Under the pieces are notes generated by a model. The model was not told the DNA's origin, did no database searches, and saw only the letters and a program-made list of their open reading frames with translations. Below, piece after piece: positions 1 through 11,131 of a DNA stretch of 64,000 nucleotides. Positions within the stretch are counted from its first letter, which is position 1; each line of letters begins with the position of its first letter. A program made the translations under genes and the position numbers. This DNA comes from Costus lasius (Eukaryota; Streptophyta; Magnoliopsida; Zingiberales; Costaceae). The stretch covers positions 31,499,501 through 31,563,500 of the forward strand of contig CM050446.2 in assembly GCA_027563935.2 (NCBI GenBank), in the 5' to 3' direction.

Positions 1-43
1 AGCAAGTTTGAGTTGATTACAATCTCTATCCATTAATGAGGTT

Positions 44-166
44 AATTGTCAAAGGGTGTGTGTCCCTCCAATTGTCAAAGGGTGTGTCCCTCCAATTGTC
101 AAAGGGTGTGTCCCTTCAATTGTCAAAGGATGTCTCCCTTCAACTCCCAAAAGATGTGTCCCCTTC
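44..166 (+). repeat. 24-bp tandem repeat, about 5 copies
   Basis: The unit reads AATTGTCAAAGGGTGTGTCC plus CTCC. Copies 2 and 3 are nearly perfect; the first has an extra GT and the last (142-166) is more diverged. The array ends just before the TATAAAAG motif at 173-180, so it sits where upstream promoter elements would lie. Confidence 0.8.
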
Positions 167-172
167 TTGATC

Positions 173-180
173 TATAAAAG
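173..180 (+). promoter_or_regulatory. Possible TATA box (TATAAAAG)
   Basis: TATAAAAG follows the 24-bp repeat array and precedes a long non-coding leader. The motif fits a plant TATA box, and its position between the two tandem arrays supports the idea of an LTR or promoter on the plus strand. No transcript start can be seen directly. Confidence 0.35.
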
Positions 181-263
181 AGGGCGGAGGGTTATGTGTT
201 TTCGTTAGTTCTTGCTGTAGTTTGCGCCTTCCCCTTGCAAGGGCCTTAGGTCCAGCCAAAACT

Positions 264-406
264 CTGAGGATCTCGTCTAGAGTTCCCCTCGACTCCTCTT
301 TGTACATTTCTCCGAGGATCTCGCCTAGAGTTCCCTCCACTCCTCTTTGTACGTTTCTCCAAGGAGCTCACCTAGAGTTCACTCGACTCCTCTTTGTACG
401 TTTCTT
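264..406 (+). repeat. 47-48-bp tandem repeat, 3 copies
   Basis: Three head-to-tail units begin near 264, 312 and 359. Each carries GAGGATCTCGCCTAGAGTTC or a close variant, followed by ACTCCTCTTTGTACGTTTCT. If the TATA motif at 173 is used, the array lies in the transcribed leader. Confidence 0.8.
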
Positions 407-799
407 TCAGCTTTTCAATCAAAACATCAGGTGAGAATCCCGCTTGGGCGCCGGGTCCTTTGCGTTTTCATCTTGCTGGGTTTGCGTCTTGGACGAGTAA
501 GCTTGGGCGGTTGCCATAGCATCGTGAAGGGTGTGCGCGTGTGCTTGCAAAAGACATTGGTTTTCGTGATCGAGGTGAGTACTTTTCATTATAGTTCCGA
601 TCCGTGGTTTCTTATCGCTCCGAGTGTTGCTCAAGATACATCTTGCACTGTTTCCATCGGTTTTCTCCGCGGGTTTTCATCGATCGCACGCATTTTCTCT
701 TCCCTCGTCTCAAGGACCCTCTCCCGGATTTCCGCGTCATAGTTCCCCCACCGTAGAGTATTGCTCTAAGGAAACCTACCTATACATCCGCTGCCGTCA

Positions 800-1752
800 A
801 TGTGTCGATCATGCCATCTTTTAGTCCTCTTCTTAATAGATCTTTGCATTTTCATAAGCAGAGAGTCTAATCTCATCAAGCTCGTTCAATTGTAAACTTT
901 CTTTTCTCTCCCGCGCTCTTCAAGTCAAAATTCAATGCCATGATCGCCCAGAACGCCTTTTGCTCAAGCTCTACAGGAAGGTGACATGATTTTCCATAAA
1001 TCAATTGAAAAGGAGACATACCTATCGGTGTTTTGAAAGCAATCCGATATGCCCAAAGTGCATCATCAAGCTTGAAAGCCCAGTCCTTCCTTGTTCTTGA
1101 AACTATTTTCTTCTATATTCCTTTAATCTCTCTGTTTGATATTTCCACTTGTCCACTTGTTTGGGGATGGTAAGGTGTTGAAACTCTGTGATTTACCCCA
1201 TATTTTTGAAGCAAAGCTGAAAATCTGTGTTCGATAAAGTGAGAGCCTCCATCACTAATTACTACTGGTGGGATCCCAAAGCGTGGAAAGATAATCTTCT
1301 TAAAACAATTTCACCACAACTCTAGAATCATTAGTAGGAGAAGCAATGGCTTCCACCCACTTGGAAACATAGTCTACCACCACGAGTATATACTTATTAC
1401 CTCCAGAAGATGGAAACGGTCCCATAAAGTCAATTTCCCAAACATCAAATATTTCAACTTCAAGTATTGTGGACAAAGGCATCTCATTCCTTTTATTGAT
1501 GTTCCCTATCCTCTGACAACTATCACAAGACAGTATAAAGTTTCTTGCATCCTTAAACAAAGAGGGTCAATAAAATCCAGATTGTAACACTTTAAAAATA
1601 GTCTTCTCAGTACTAGCATGCCCTCCATATAAATGATCCATGATACTGTAATAATATATCTTTAATTTCCTCTTCAGGGATACATCTCCTAAATATGCCA
1701 TCTGCACATCTCCTAAAAACATAAGGCTCATCCCAAAAATAGTATTTGACAT
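800..1752 (-). pseudogene. Gypsy1 integrase (broken)
   Basis: Translation gives an integrase zinc-binding region ending in CDSCQRIG (around 1520), then the catalytic core with [10 protein letters not shown] as the first Asp, VISDGGSHF as the second and HPQTSGQVE with the Glu. After that come the conserved LDDALWAYR and [15 protein letters not shown] of plant Ty3/gypsy integrases. The frame breaks at about 1567 (TGA for Trp), near 1300 (frameshift) and near 1130 (stop). It is frameshifted again near 830, and similarity is lost near 745. In life it would insert element cDNA into the chromosome; this copy cannot make a full product. Confidence 0.8.
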
Positions 1753-2541
1753 CAGCTATAAATCTTTTCATACCTTGGGTAACTCAAATCAACAAGAAAA
1801 ATATTAGCAACAAGATAGTTCACAATGTCTGCATACCAAGGGAGCCTTAACTTGATCAATCCTCAAAAGCTGCTCCTCAGGGAAAGGAATCATTAATAAT
1901 ATCACCTTTATCATTCTCTACAATAATCCTTGAGAGGTGATCTGCAACAAAATTCTCAGTTCCCTTCTTGTCTTTGATCTCCAAATTAAACTATTGTAGG
2001 AGCAAAATCCATCTAAGCAGACACGGTTTACTGTCCTTTTTCTACATCAAATACTTAACCGCTGCATGATCAGTGTACACCATAACTTTTTGAATTATCA
2101 AATAAGATCTAAATTTGTCAAATGCAAAAACAATAGTTAATAGTTCTTTCTCAGTGGTGGTGTAATTTTTCTATGTCTCATCCAAAGCTTTACTAGCATA
2201 ATAAATCACATAAGGCTTCTTTTCCTTCCTTTGACCTAAGACTGCTCCCACAGCAAAATCACTCGCATCACACATGAGCTCAAAAGGTAACTCCCAGTCA
2301 GGTGGCTGCATGATAGGTGTTGATATCAAATCCTTCTTCAATTCCTAAAAAGCAAGCAAACATCTCTCATCAAAGCAGAATTTAGCATCTTTACAAAGTA
2401 AATCAGTGAGTGGTTTAGCAAGTTTAGAAAAATCTCTGATAAAACGCCGGTAAAATCCTGCATGTCCCAAGAAACTTCTAATCCCCTTAACCATGTTGGG
2501 TTGTGCTAGCTTCTCTATCACCTCAATCTTGGCCTTGTCGA
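1753..2541 (-). pseudogene. Gypsy1 end of RT and RNase H (broken)
   Basis: Residues include GHAGFYRRFIRDFSKLAKPL (the RT connection just before RNase H), then the RNase H signatures MCDASDFAVGAVLG and YASKALDETQKNY, and VYTDHAAVKYLM. Several stops interrupt the frame (for example after YLM near 2040). The upstream half of the same frame is at 11132-11703, 8.6 kb away, separated by copia1. The split falls between VIE and VDKAK of the RT. Confidence 0.8.
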
Positions 2542-2546
2542 CTTCT
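2542..2546. repeat. TSD of copia1, left copy (CTTCT)
   Basis: CTTCT directly precedes the TGTAAG start of the left LTR. It is repeated directly after the CA end of the right LTR at 11127-11131. Confidence 0.9.
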
Positions 2547-3804
2547 TGTAAGTAAGGGGGCGAAAACCCTGAACGCATGCACCTCTACAATTTGCATGGG
2601 CGGAAATAGGGATTTCATGAAGATCACATGTGGCATGAACATATGATTAACCTTATGTTTGCAAAGATCAAGTTGTGATCTTACCAAAGCCATTGTTTGG
2701 ATGGCGACTTGGAAGCAAGAGGGCAAGCGGCTCTCCTCCAAAGTAGACGCACACAAGGTGATGATGGCTTTCTCCCTTGGCGTGAACCTTGTGCTAGCAA
2801 AGCTCTTCAAGGAGTCCTCGATGCGTGAAGGAGATGAGATGCCTTTTTCTTTGCTGACCGAATCTCCTTCTTGGCGTGAAGACAACCCAAGACGAGAGGA
2901 GAAGAGGCGAGAGCACGATGGCGTTCGAACGTGGGAGCGTTTCTTTTCTCAAAGAAAAACGCCTTCCAAATATAGTATGTTCACAACTCCACTTGAAGCC
3001 ACCACTTAAAGCCATCGATAACTCCTCTCCTCTTTGAACCATGCGTTCACATAAATGAACCGGTTCAATTTAATTCGGTTCAATTGCATTTGGTTCAAGG
3101 ACCAAATCAAACCAGCATTGGTTCAGATCTTGTCAAAACAAATGGCACAAGATCTAACCATTCATCTCTTGATGCTCCTGATCTCATCGATCAAGCATCA
3201 ATTCTCTCGATCGAAGCTTACCGATCTCAAGCCCTAATCAATCAAACATGATCAGACCAGATCTCACTTCAATCAGAGTTTAAATTCCTTTAAACTGAAC
3301 CAAAACAATTCAGTCCACACGATCTGACATAAGTAAGCCATATCATCAAATTGTGCGACCCTAAGGGTTTCCTTTAATGTCGGTAACGATAACTTACGTT
3401 ATCACGAACAGAGAGGGGTATCTAGCAACACATCACTGTCTCCCGATATAAAGGAAAGAGTCTTCCAAGACTACACCCAAACACAGCACAAGTGTGAATT
3501 CAATTCACTAGGCATACATGTTTCCTTTGCCACTGGATGTTCTCGTTGGACAAGCGTGTCAAGCCTGTAACTCCAACATGATGAGAGTGGTTAGATCAGA
3601 TGAACATAGTCATCTGGGTATGGCCATACACTTTCACAACCATCTCATACAGGGGGCCCCTTTAGAACATCACACTCCAAACAAGGAGAGGCAATCCTAT
3701 ATCTATCACTAATGCCCTAACATTGCCTTTATAAACATAGTTTATACATGATACTGATAATAACCCAAGGCCTCAAACATTAGCCTTAAGGGCATACTCC
3801 AACA
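2547..3804 (-). repeat. Copia1 3' LTR (1258 bp, internally deleted)
   Basis: It matches the 5' LTR at 9456-11126 from TGTAAGTAAGGGGG to GGCATACTCCAACA. A 413-bp block (10633-11045 in the other copy) is missing here. The junction reads AACAT-TGCC and shares CAT with both deletion ends, which fits a short-homology deletion. Confidence 0.93.
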
Positions 3805-3821
3805 ATCTCCCACTTGCACTT
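3805..3821 (-). other. Copia1 polypurine tract
   Basis: On the minus strand the sequence abutting the 3' LTR reads AAGTGCAAGTGGGAGAT, the purine-rich primer for plus-strand DNA synthesis. Copia2 has the same tract at 16408-16424. Confidence 0.75.
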
Positions 3822-3824
3822 AAT

Positions 3825-6800
3825 CTAATGGTTGAGAAATCTCAAACCCATATTATTACAGTGCTTCTCATGCTTCTGCTGCGCCAGAGGCTTTGTAAGC
3901 GGGTCAGCTAGATTGTCATCTGTATGAACCTTGCAGATCTTGATCTCTCCTCGATCTATGATCTCACGGATCAAATGAAACCTTCTCTGTATGTGCTTGG
4001 ACTTCTGGTGCGACCGTGGTTCCTTTGCTTGTGCTATTGCTCCAGTGTTATCACAGAAGATAACCAAAGGATCTGCACTCGAAGGAATAACACCAAGTTC
4101 CTGAACGAACTTACGAATCCACACTGCCTCCTTTGATGCTTCTGAGGCCGCAACATACTCGGCTTCTGTTGTGGAATCAGCAACAATTGATTGTTTGAAA
4201 CTTTTCCACACCACTGCTCCTCCATTCAAGCTAAAAACATAGCCTGATTGCGATCGGAAATCATCCTGGTCAGATTGGAACGAAGCGTCAGTATATCCTT
4301 CAATACTGAGTTCTTCCTGACCTCCATATATTAAGAACATATCTTTGGTCCTCCGAAGATATTTCAAAATGTTCTTGACTGCAATCCAGTGTGCCTTACC
4401 TGGATTACTTTGGAATCGACTGGTCACGCTTAACCCGTAAGCGACGTCTGGGCGAGTACACAACATCGCATACATAATGGACCCAATAGCCGAAGCATAA
4501 GGCGTGTTGTCCATTTCATCTTTCTCAGACTGTGTTTGAGGACACTGGCTCTTAGAAAGATTCAGACCATGTCTGACTGGAAGATATCCTCTTTTAGAAT
4601 TTTCTAAATGGAATCTCTCCAGGACTTTATCGATGTAAGTACTCTGGCACAGCCCGAGAAGCCTCTTAGATCTATCTCTGTAGATCTTCACACCTAATAC
4701 ATAGGCTGCTTCTCCTAAATCTTTCATCTGGAAACATTTTCTTAACCATGCTTTAACGGCATGCAGTTCAGGAATATCGTTTCCAATGATCAAGATGTCA
4801 TCGACGTAGAGGACTAGGAAAGTAATCACGCTCCCACTAAACCTCTTATATACACACGGGTCATCTTCATTTTTGATGAAACCAAATTCACATATTGATT
4901 CATCAAAACGAATATTCCAGCTTCTCGATGCTTGTTTAAGTCCATAAATGGACTTCTTTAATTTGCATATTTTATGACGATCTGATGGATTGATGAAACC
5001 TTCAGGTTGTGTCATATACACATCCTCTTCTAGTTTTCCGTTAAGGAAAGCGGTTTTCACATCCATTTGCCAGATCTCATAATCATAATATGCAGCTATC
5101 GCGAGAATAATCCGGATAGACTTGAACATGGCTACAGGAGAGAAAGTTTCATCATAATCTATCCCGTAGATTTGTTTGAAACCTTTCGCAACTAGCCTGC
5201 CTTTATAGGTAACCACGTTACCATCCATGTCAATCTTCTTTTTGAAGATCCACTTACAGCCTATAGGGATTACTCCCTGAGGCGGATCAACCAAATCCCA
5301 GACTTGGTTATCTGACATGGAGTCCATCTCGGCTCTCATAGCTTCAAGCCATCTTGCTGATTCCGGTCCACTGACCGCATCCGCATAAGTGAGGGGTTCA
5401 TCATCAATGATGTAGACTCCGTCATAGCGCTCAGGCTATCGACGGATCCTTCCCGATCTTCGCGGTTCCCGTGATATCTGAGTCTCAGGTTGTTCAGTAA
5501 CCTGTTCTATTGGCTCAGGCTCATCCAACTGAGTTTGACTTCTTTGTCCTTCTTCTGGATTCTCATCCAGCTTTATTTCTCTCCCACTGGCCTCTTGCAG
5601 AAGAAATTCCTTCTCAAGAAAAATAGCCGTACGAGCAACAAATACTTTGTTCTCCTTAGGATCGTAGAAATAATAACCCTTAGTTTCTTTAGGGTAACCG
5701 ACAAAGATACATTTATCAGATCTGCTCTCCAGTTTCCCAGAGGCGAGCTTTTTGACATAAGCCTCGCAACCCCAGATTTTAATAAATGTCAAGCTCGGCT
5801 GTTTCCCATACCATAACTCATATGGAGTCTTAGAAACGGCCTTGGATGGCACTCGGTTTAGTACCTTTGCAGCTGTTTCCAGTGCAAATCCCCAAAAAGA
5901 GTAAGGTAAAGTAGCTTGACTCATCATTGAACGAACCATATCCAATAAGGTTCTATTTCTCCTCTCGGACACACCATTCCATTGCGGTGTTCCTGGCGGA
6001 GTGAGCTGTGAGATAATCCCACACTCCTTCAGATAGTCAGTAAACTCTCGACTCAAGTATTCTCCACCTCGATCTGAACGAAGTGCTTTGATTTTTCGGC
6101 CTAACTGATTCTGTATTTCATTTTTGAACTCTTTGAACTTGTCAAAAGATTCACTCTTATGTCTCATAAGATAGACATAACCGTATCTACTGAAATCATC
6201 AGTAAAAGTAATGAAGTATAAATAGCCACCTCTGGCATGTTTACTAAATGGCCCACACACATCACTGTGAATGAGGTCAAGTAAACCTGAAGCCCTTTGA
6301 CCTTTATTAGAAAAAGGAGACTTCGTCATTTTACCCATTAAACAAGCTTTGCATGTATCAAGCTCCTCATAGGAGAATGATCCCAGCAGTCCATGGTCAT
6401 GCAACCGCTTAATGCGCTTCTTGTTAATATGGCCTAAACGACTATGCCATAGCAAGGTGCTGTCATCAGCATACTTGGCTTTCTTATTATTAATTTGTTG
6501 TACAGAACATTCCATGTCCAACATGAATAACCCATTGTTAATCGACCCAGTAGCATAAACAATATTATCAAATGAAATACAACACTTTAAAGTTTTGCAT
6601 TCAAAGGAAAACCCTTTCCTGACAAGAGCAGGAATAGAGATAATATTCTTAGTTATGCTCGGTACAAAATAACAATTGTCCAGTTCTAATACAAGACCAG
6701 ATGGTAAAGAGATGTTATATTGTCCTACAGCAACAGCAGCAACCCGTGCCCCGTTTCCAACTCGTAGGTCCACCTCATGCTGTCCCACCTGTCTTCTTCT

Positions 6801-7724
6801 CTTGAGTTCCTGTACATTTGAACAAATGTGAACTCCACATGCAGTGTCCAACACCCATGAAATAGAAGAAGATACCATGACTTCAGTCACAAAAATACCT
6901 GAGCCATAAGCGAAAGGCTTGCTTCCCTTCTTATCTCCTTGGAGCGCTTTACAGTCCTTCTTCCAGTGACCCAGCTGGCCACAATGGAAGCATCTGTTGT
7001 CCTTCGACCGCTTCATCTTTTGTCTCAGAGCTTTGTTATAGCTCTTGATAGGGGCTTTGCCCTTCTTCCCCTTCTTCTTGTTCCTTGAAGGAACCATCAC
7101 GACAGAGGATGAAGGCTTTCCCTTCTCAAGAGTCTGCTCTGTAGTACAGAGCATGTTCAGTAACTCTGCCGGTGTACAGTCGATCTTGTTCATATTAAAA
7201 TTAATGATGAACGGATCGAAAGAGGCCGGGAGAGACTACAAGATGATGTCTACAACAAGCTCCTGATTGACGGTGTGTCCCAGTTTCTCTAGAGCCTCTT
7301 TGTACCCAATCATCTTGAGTACGTGAGCTCCCACTGGACTCCCTTCAGTCAGTTTGCTCTGAAAGAAAAGTTTTGTCAAGTTATAGCGTTCTGTCCTTGC
7401 CTGTGCAGCATACAGCATTTTGAGATTTGCTATAATTTCAATAGCAGATAAATCTTCATGCTGACGCTGCAGCTTTGGCGTCATAGACGCAAGCATAAGG
7501 CAAGCGACATCAATGCTATCATTGACATGCTTCTCATAAGCATCCCGAACCGCCCTTGCGGCGTTCGCAGCGGGTTGAGGCGGTATTGCCGTCTCAAGGA
7601 CATACAGCTTCCTCTCAGCCTTAAGAACAATCTTAAGGTGTCCGTACCAGTCTGAGAAGTTTGGCCCAGCAAACTTCTCCCTTTCCAGTAAGGATCGCAC
7701 ATTGAACCCTGTGGTGTTCGTTGC
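3825..7724 (-). pseudogene. Copia1 gag-pol polyprotein with two in-frame TAG stops and no start codon
   Basis: A single frame encodes, in order, a UBN2-type gag, a zinc knuckle (CFHCGQLGHWKKDC, CX2CX4HX4C), an aspartic protease (WVLDTACGVHIC), and an integrase with its HHCC zinc finger (HSRLGH ... CKACLMGK) and DDE core (SDVCGPF, RSDRGGEY, GVSERRNR). RT follows with an intact catalytic FLVLYVDDILII, then RNase H (GYTDASF, DSTTEAEYVAAS). TAG codons at 7236-7238 (gag) and 5436-5438 (between integrase and RT) break it into three open stretches of the same frame. The expected ATG before the ATNT start of gag is missing; an in-frame TAG lies just upstream. Enzyme motifs are otherwise intact. Confidence 0.9.
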
Positions 7725-9441
7725 TGCAGGAATCTACAACATAGCAAGAACAACAAGGTCAGTATCCATGTTAGAATCATTCCAGGACTTAAGATTGATT
7801 CTTTTCTCACTATTTTATCTGACTGAAAAATCCAATAAAACAGTCCGAAAGAGTAAAACTCTTTTAGTGAGATGGGATCCAGATTTCATACTTGGTCTCC
7901 GCGTCCCGCTCAGGCGAGATAAGATGCACAGAGAGTTCAAGCACTAATCACTGGTAGGCTATGCATGCCAATCGCCAACCCGTGCGATTCCCCTTCATCT
8001 AGGCAATCTAGAAGACTGTGCCAACTGAGTTGGTACAACACAGTTTCTGATTCCACAGATGGCTGCCTCCATATAGCTAACATATGCTCAATATGTAGCC
8101 TACATGGTCAAGCTGACCACCGTCTGAAGATAGCTGGGCGTGCCCACTGAGTGGGTACAACACGGCCCCAACGATAGTCAGAACAGTGAGGTTTCGCGTC
8201 AGAAGGCTTTCGTGCTTGATATTTAACGTTGGATTTTAACGGTCCTTTTATCTTCTTACTAACATGCATATCCTATGGTGATAGCAGAAGATTAACTCAT
8301 GCAGGTGCTAATATTACTTAAACAGTAAATAGAAAGCACAATGATCTTATGTGGTAAACGCCCATTAAGCCTAAGTAAAACCCTAGTTTTACACAAGTCT
8401 TCACTTGTGCTCTTCATGGGTCTTTTGCACTTCATCTGGCTCAGCCCGGGCCCAAGCGCCCTCTGCAGCTCAGATGTGCCCACCAGGTAGCATGCGCCTG
8501 TACTAGAGTCGAACTCTAGGCCTCCCACTGGTGAAGCTACTTGCTGCATGCGCCTCTGCCATGTATGCTCTGTGCTCATGTCTGATTAATTTACATTTAA
8601 TCTATCTAGACATGATTTGACTCGCAGGTCAATTACACATTAACATAAATTGAAATGTGATTCGCAGATCACAAAAATAATTTATAATTAATTAATCCAG
8701 GCACGCAGGCCCCAGCACAGCATACAAATAGGGCAGCCCACATAAGATGAAATAGACATGCAATCAGGTTAAACAAACAACATGTGATCCAAACAGGAAA
8801 GTAAAATTTTTGAAAAACCCCATGGTATCAATTTTATTTCCATATGTGCCCTACTACCTTACAACGGTCCATTAATAGGGATCCACTCATCAGACCAAGT
8901 CAGACCCACTGCCCTTGCATGCACCAAGTCATAACTGACTTGCGTCGACCTCATGGTCAACAATGCATGCCTTAAGGGCTGAACGTCCCACATGATTTCT
9001 GGCAAGCGGGTGTGACCCCGGGCCTTAATCATGATCGTTCACTGGTTGCCTCAATCAGACATCGCTACACGCCCTTCTGCAGTCGACCTATAGCCACCTC
9101 ATGCTTGCGCATAGGTGCTATCTGGTCGACCCATCTAGGCTGTCAGATGGTCTGATCAGGTTGTTGGGTCCAGACTAGACTGACGACTTCAACCCTAGTA
9201 ACCCGTCTAAGTATTTCAAGTAGGCGTTTATAGATCTAAGTGGATGGCGTGCAAGATGTTAAGTTTTTAGTAAAAACAACTTTCAACATGCGCCAACACA
9301 TATCATGCGCAACAATAAATAAAACCCAAAATACATCTAAAGTCTAGCATGTATTTTCGCATGATGATTTGGCTTAGATCTACTTATAAACCAAGCATGG
9401 ATCACACAAAGAAGCAATCATATAGATCATACCAGAACACA
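7725..9441 (-). ncRNA. Copia1 5' untranslated leader with hairpins
   Basis: About 1.7 kb lie between the PBS and the gag frame, with no credible ORF. Read as minus-strand RNA it contains three small hairpins: 7904-7919 (stem UCUCGC/GCGGGA, loop CUGA), 8021-8033 (CCAAC/GUUGG, loop UCA) and 8143-8155 (CCCAC/GUGGG, loop UCA). Copia2 and copia3 have three hairpins at matching places, in similar contexts (GATGGGATCC upstream, TACAAC next to the middle one). A role in genome packaging, dimerisation or translation is inference. Confidence 0.6.
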
Positions 9442-9453
9442 GCTCTGATACCA
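9442..9453 (-). other. Copia1 primer binding site (initiator tRNA-Met)
   Basis: On the minus strand the sequence is TGGTATCAGAGC, the standard plant Ty1/copia PBS complementary to the 3' end of initiator tRNA-Met. It lies two bases from the 5' LTR. Confidence 0.92.
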
Positions 9454-9455
9454 AT

Positions 9456-11126
9456 TGTAAGTAAGGGGGCGAAAACCCTGAACGCAAGCACCTCTACAAT
9501 TTGCATGGGCGGAAATAGGGATTTCATGAAGATCACATGTGGCATGAACATATGATTAACCTTATGTTTGCAAAGATCAAGTTGTGATCTTACCAAAGCC
9601 ATTGTTTGGATGGCGACTTGGAAGCAAGAGGGCAAGCAGCTCTCCTCCAAAGTAGACGCACACAAGGTGATGATGGCTTTCTCCCTTGGCGTGAACCTTG
9701 TGCTAGCAAAGCTCTTCAAGGAGTCCTCGATGCGTGAAGGAGATGAGATGCCTTTTTCTTTGCTGACCGAATCTCCTTCTTGGCGTGAAGACAACCCAAG
9801 ACGAGAGGAGAAGAGGCGAGAGCACGATGGCGTTCGAACGTGGGAGCGTTTCTTTTCTCAAAGAAAAACGCCTTCCAAATATAGTATGTTCACAACTCCA
9901 CTTGAAGCCACCACTTAAAGCCATCGATAACTCCTCTCCTCTTTGAACCATGCGTTCACATAAATGAACCGGTTCAATTTAATTCGGTTCAATTGCATTT
10001 GGTTCAAGGACCAAATCAAACCAGCATTGGTTCAGATCTTGTCAAAACAAATGGCACAAGATCTAACCATTCATCTCTTGATGCTCCTGATCTCATCGAT
10101 CAAGCATCAATTCTCTCGATCGAAGCTTACCGATCTCAAGCCCTAATCAATCAAACATGATCAGACCAGATCTCACTTCCAATCAAAGTTTAAATTCCTT
10201 TAAACTGAACCAAAACAATTCAGTCCACACGATCTGACATAAGTAAGCCATATCATCAAATTGTGCGACCCTAAGGGTTTCCTTTAATGTCGGTAACGAT
10301 AACTTACGTTATCACGAACAGAGAGGGGTATCTAGCAACACATCACTGTCTCCCGATATAAAGGAAAGAGTCTTCCAAGACTACACCCAAACACAGCACA
10401 AGTGTGAATTCAATTCACTAGGCATACATGTTTCCTTTGCCACTGGATGTTCTCGTTGGACAAGCGTGTCAAGCCTGTAACTCCAACATGATGAGAGTGG
10501 TTAGATCAGATGAACATAGTCATCTGGGTATGGCCATACACTTTCACAACCATCTCATACAGGGGGCCCCTTTAGAACATCACACTCCAACTAGGAGAGG
10601 CAATCCTATATCTATCACTAATGCCCTAACATGACTCATGCCCATTATCCAAGATAATCTATAACCATTATTTTTCAAATGATATTGAACTACCTCAAGA
10701 CAATGCCAATCCTCATTTAGAAACACAAGTGATCTCAAGTCAGAGGAAATATGCCACTTGTTTGCACATAAGGATTATTCACATTGTGACAAGCAATTGA
10801 ATATCCTAAGTAGGGTCAGTCCAGTACATCCAATGTACCTATGAGTCTACATCTTATTCCATGCTCGAAGCATCCTATAAGATTAGAACACATATTAGTC
10901 TCAATCATATCAAGGCTGTCTCATGTTTACCAAGATATCTCGACTAAGGACTATACTGCATGTCAGCCAAGCTGAACACCATTGAGACATTATTCAGAAG
11001 TATACATATAGCAGCAGATAATGCAACAACCTGAATAACAACCATTGCCTTTATAAACATAGTTTATACATGATAATGATAATAACCCAAGGCCTCAAAC
11101 ATTAGCCTTAAGGGCATACTCCAACA
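9456..11126 (-). repeat. Copia1 5' LTR (1671 bp, complete copy)
   Basis: TG...CA ends; near-identical to 2547-3804 apart from the 413-bp block found only here. It is followed by the TSD CTTCT at 11127-11131. The ORFs seen within it on either strand also occur in the other LTR and are not genes. Confidence 0.93.
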
Positions 11127-11131
11127 CTTCT

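Larger units (their letters stand above)
1..745 (+). other. Unassigned repetitive, promoter-like region; possibly the end of an LTR inserted in gypsy1
   Basis: No convincing coding frame is present. In order the stretch has a 24-bp tandem array, a TATAAAAG motif, a 47-48-bp tandem array, a possible splice donor (CAG/GTGAG near 430) and a GC-mixed stretch ending near 739 in CA. Recognisable gypsy1 integrase, on the minus strand, resumes just to the right (from about 800). This layout of upstream repeats, TATA box and leader, broken abruptly against another element, resembles the U3-R-U5 of a plus-strand LTR whose left end lies outside the window. That is inference: I see no matching second LTR, PBS or TSD. 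It could also be the degraded 3' non-coding part of gypsy1. Confidence 0.35.
2547..11126 (-). mobile_element. Copia1: full-length Ty1/copia retrotransposon inserted in gypsy1 RT
   Basis: An 8.58-kb element with two long LTRs (TG...CA ends), a PBS complementary to initiator tRNA-Met, a long untranslated leader, a single gag-pol reading frame and a polypurine tract. It is flanked by the 5-bp TSD CTTCT. The two LTRs differ by only about six substitutions plus one 413-bp deletion in the left copy, so the insertion is recent. The domain order GAG-PR-INT-RT-RH defines Ty1/copia. No env-like ORF is present: pol ends about 20 bp from the 3' LTR. Confidence 0.95.

Noticed and set aside
1..745. Integrated plant pararetrovirus (tandem repeats, TATA, long leader)
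   Set aside because: No movement protein, coat, RT or tRNA-Met primer site is visible, so there is no support beyond general layout.
2659..3009. ORF of 116 codons on the plus strand, repeated at 9568-9918, with an 82-codon ORF on the other strand
   Set aside because: Both copies lie at the same place in the two LTRs of copia1; identity reflects LTR duplication, not a conserved gene.
3055..3240. Inverted GATC-rich words as a possible regulatory site cluster (CTCATCGATCAAGC, CTCGATCGAAGC)
   Set aside because: Present in both copia1 LTRs without further pattern; too weak to call a specific site.
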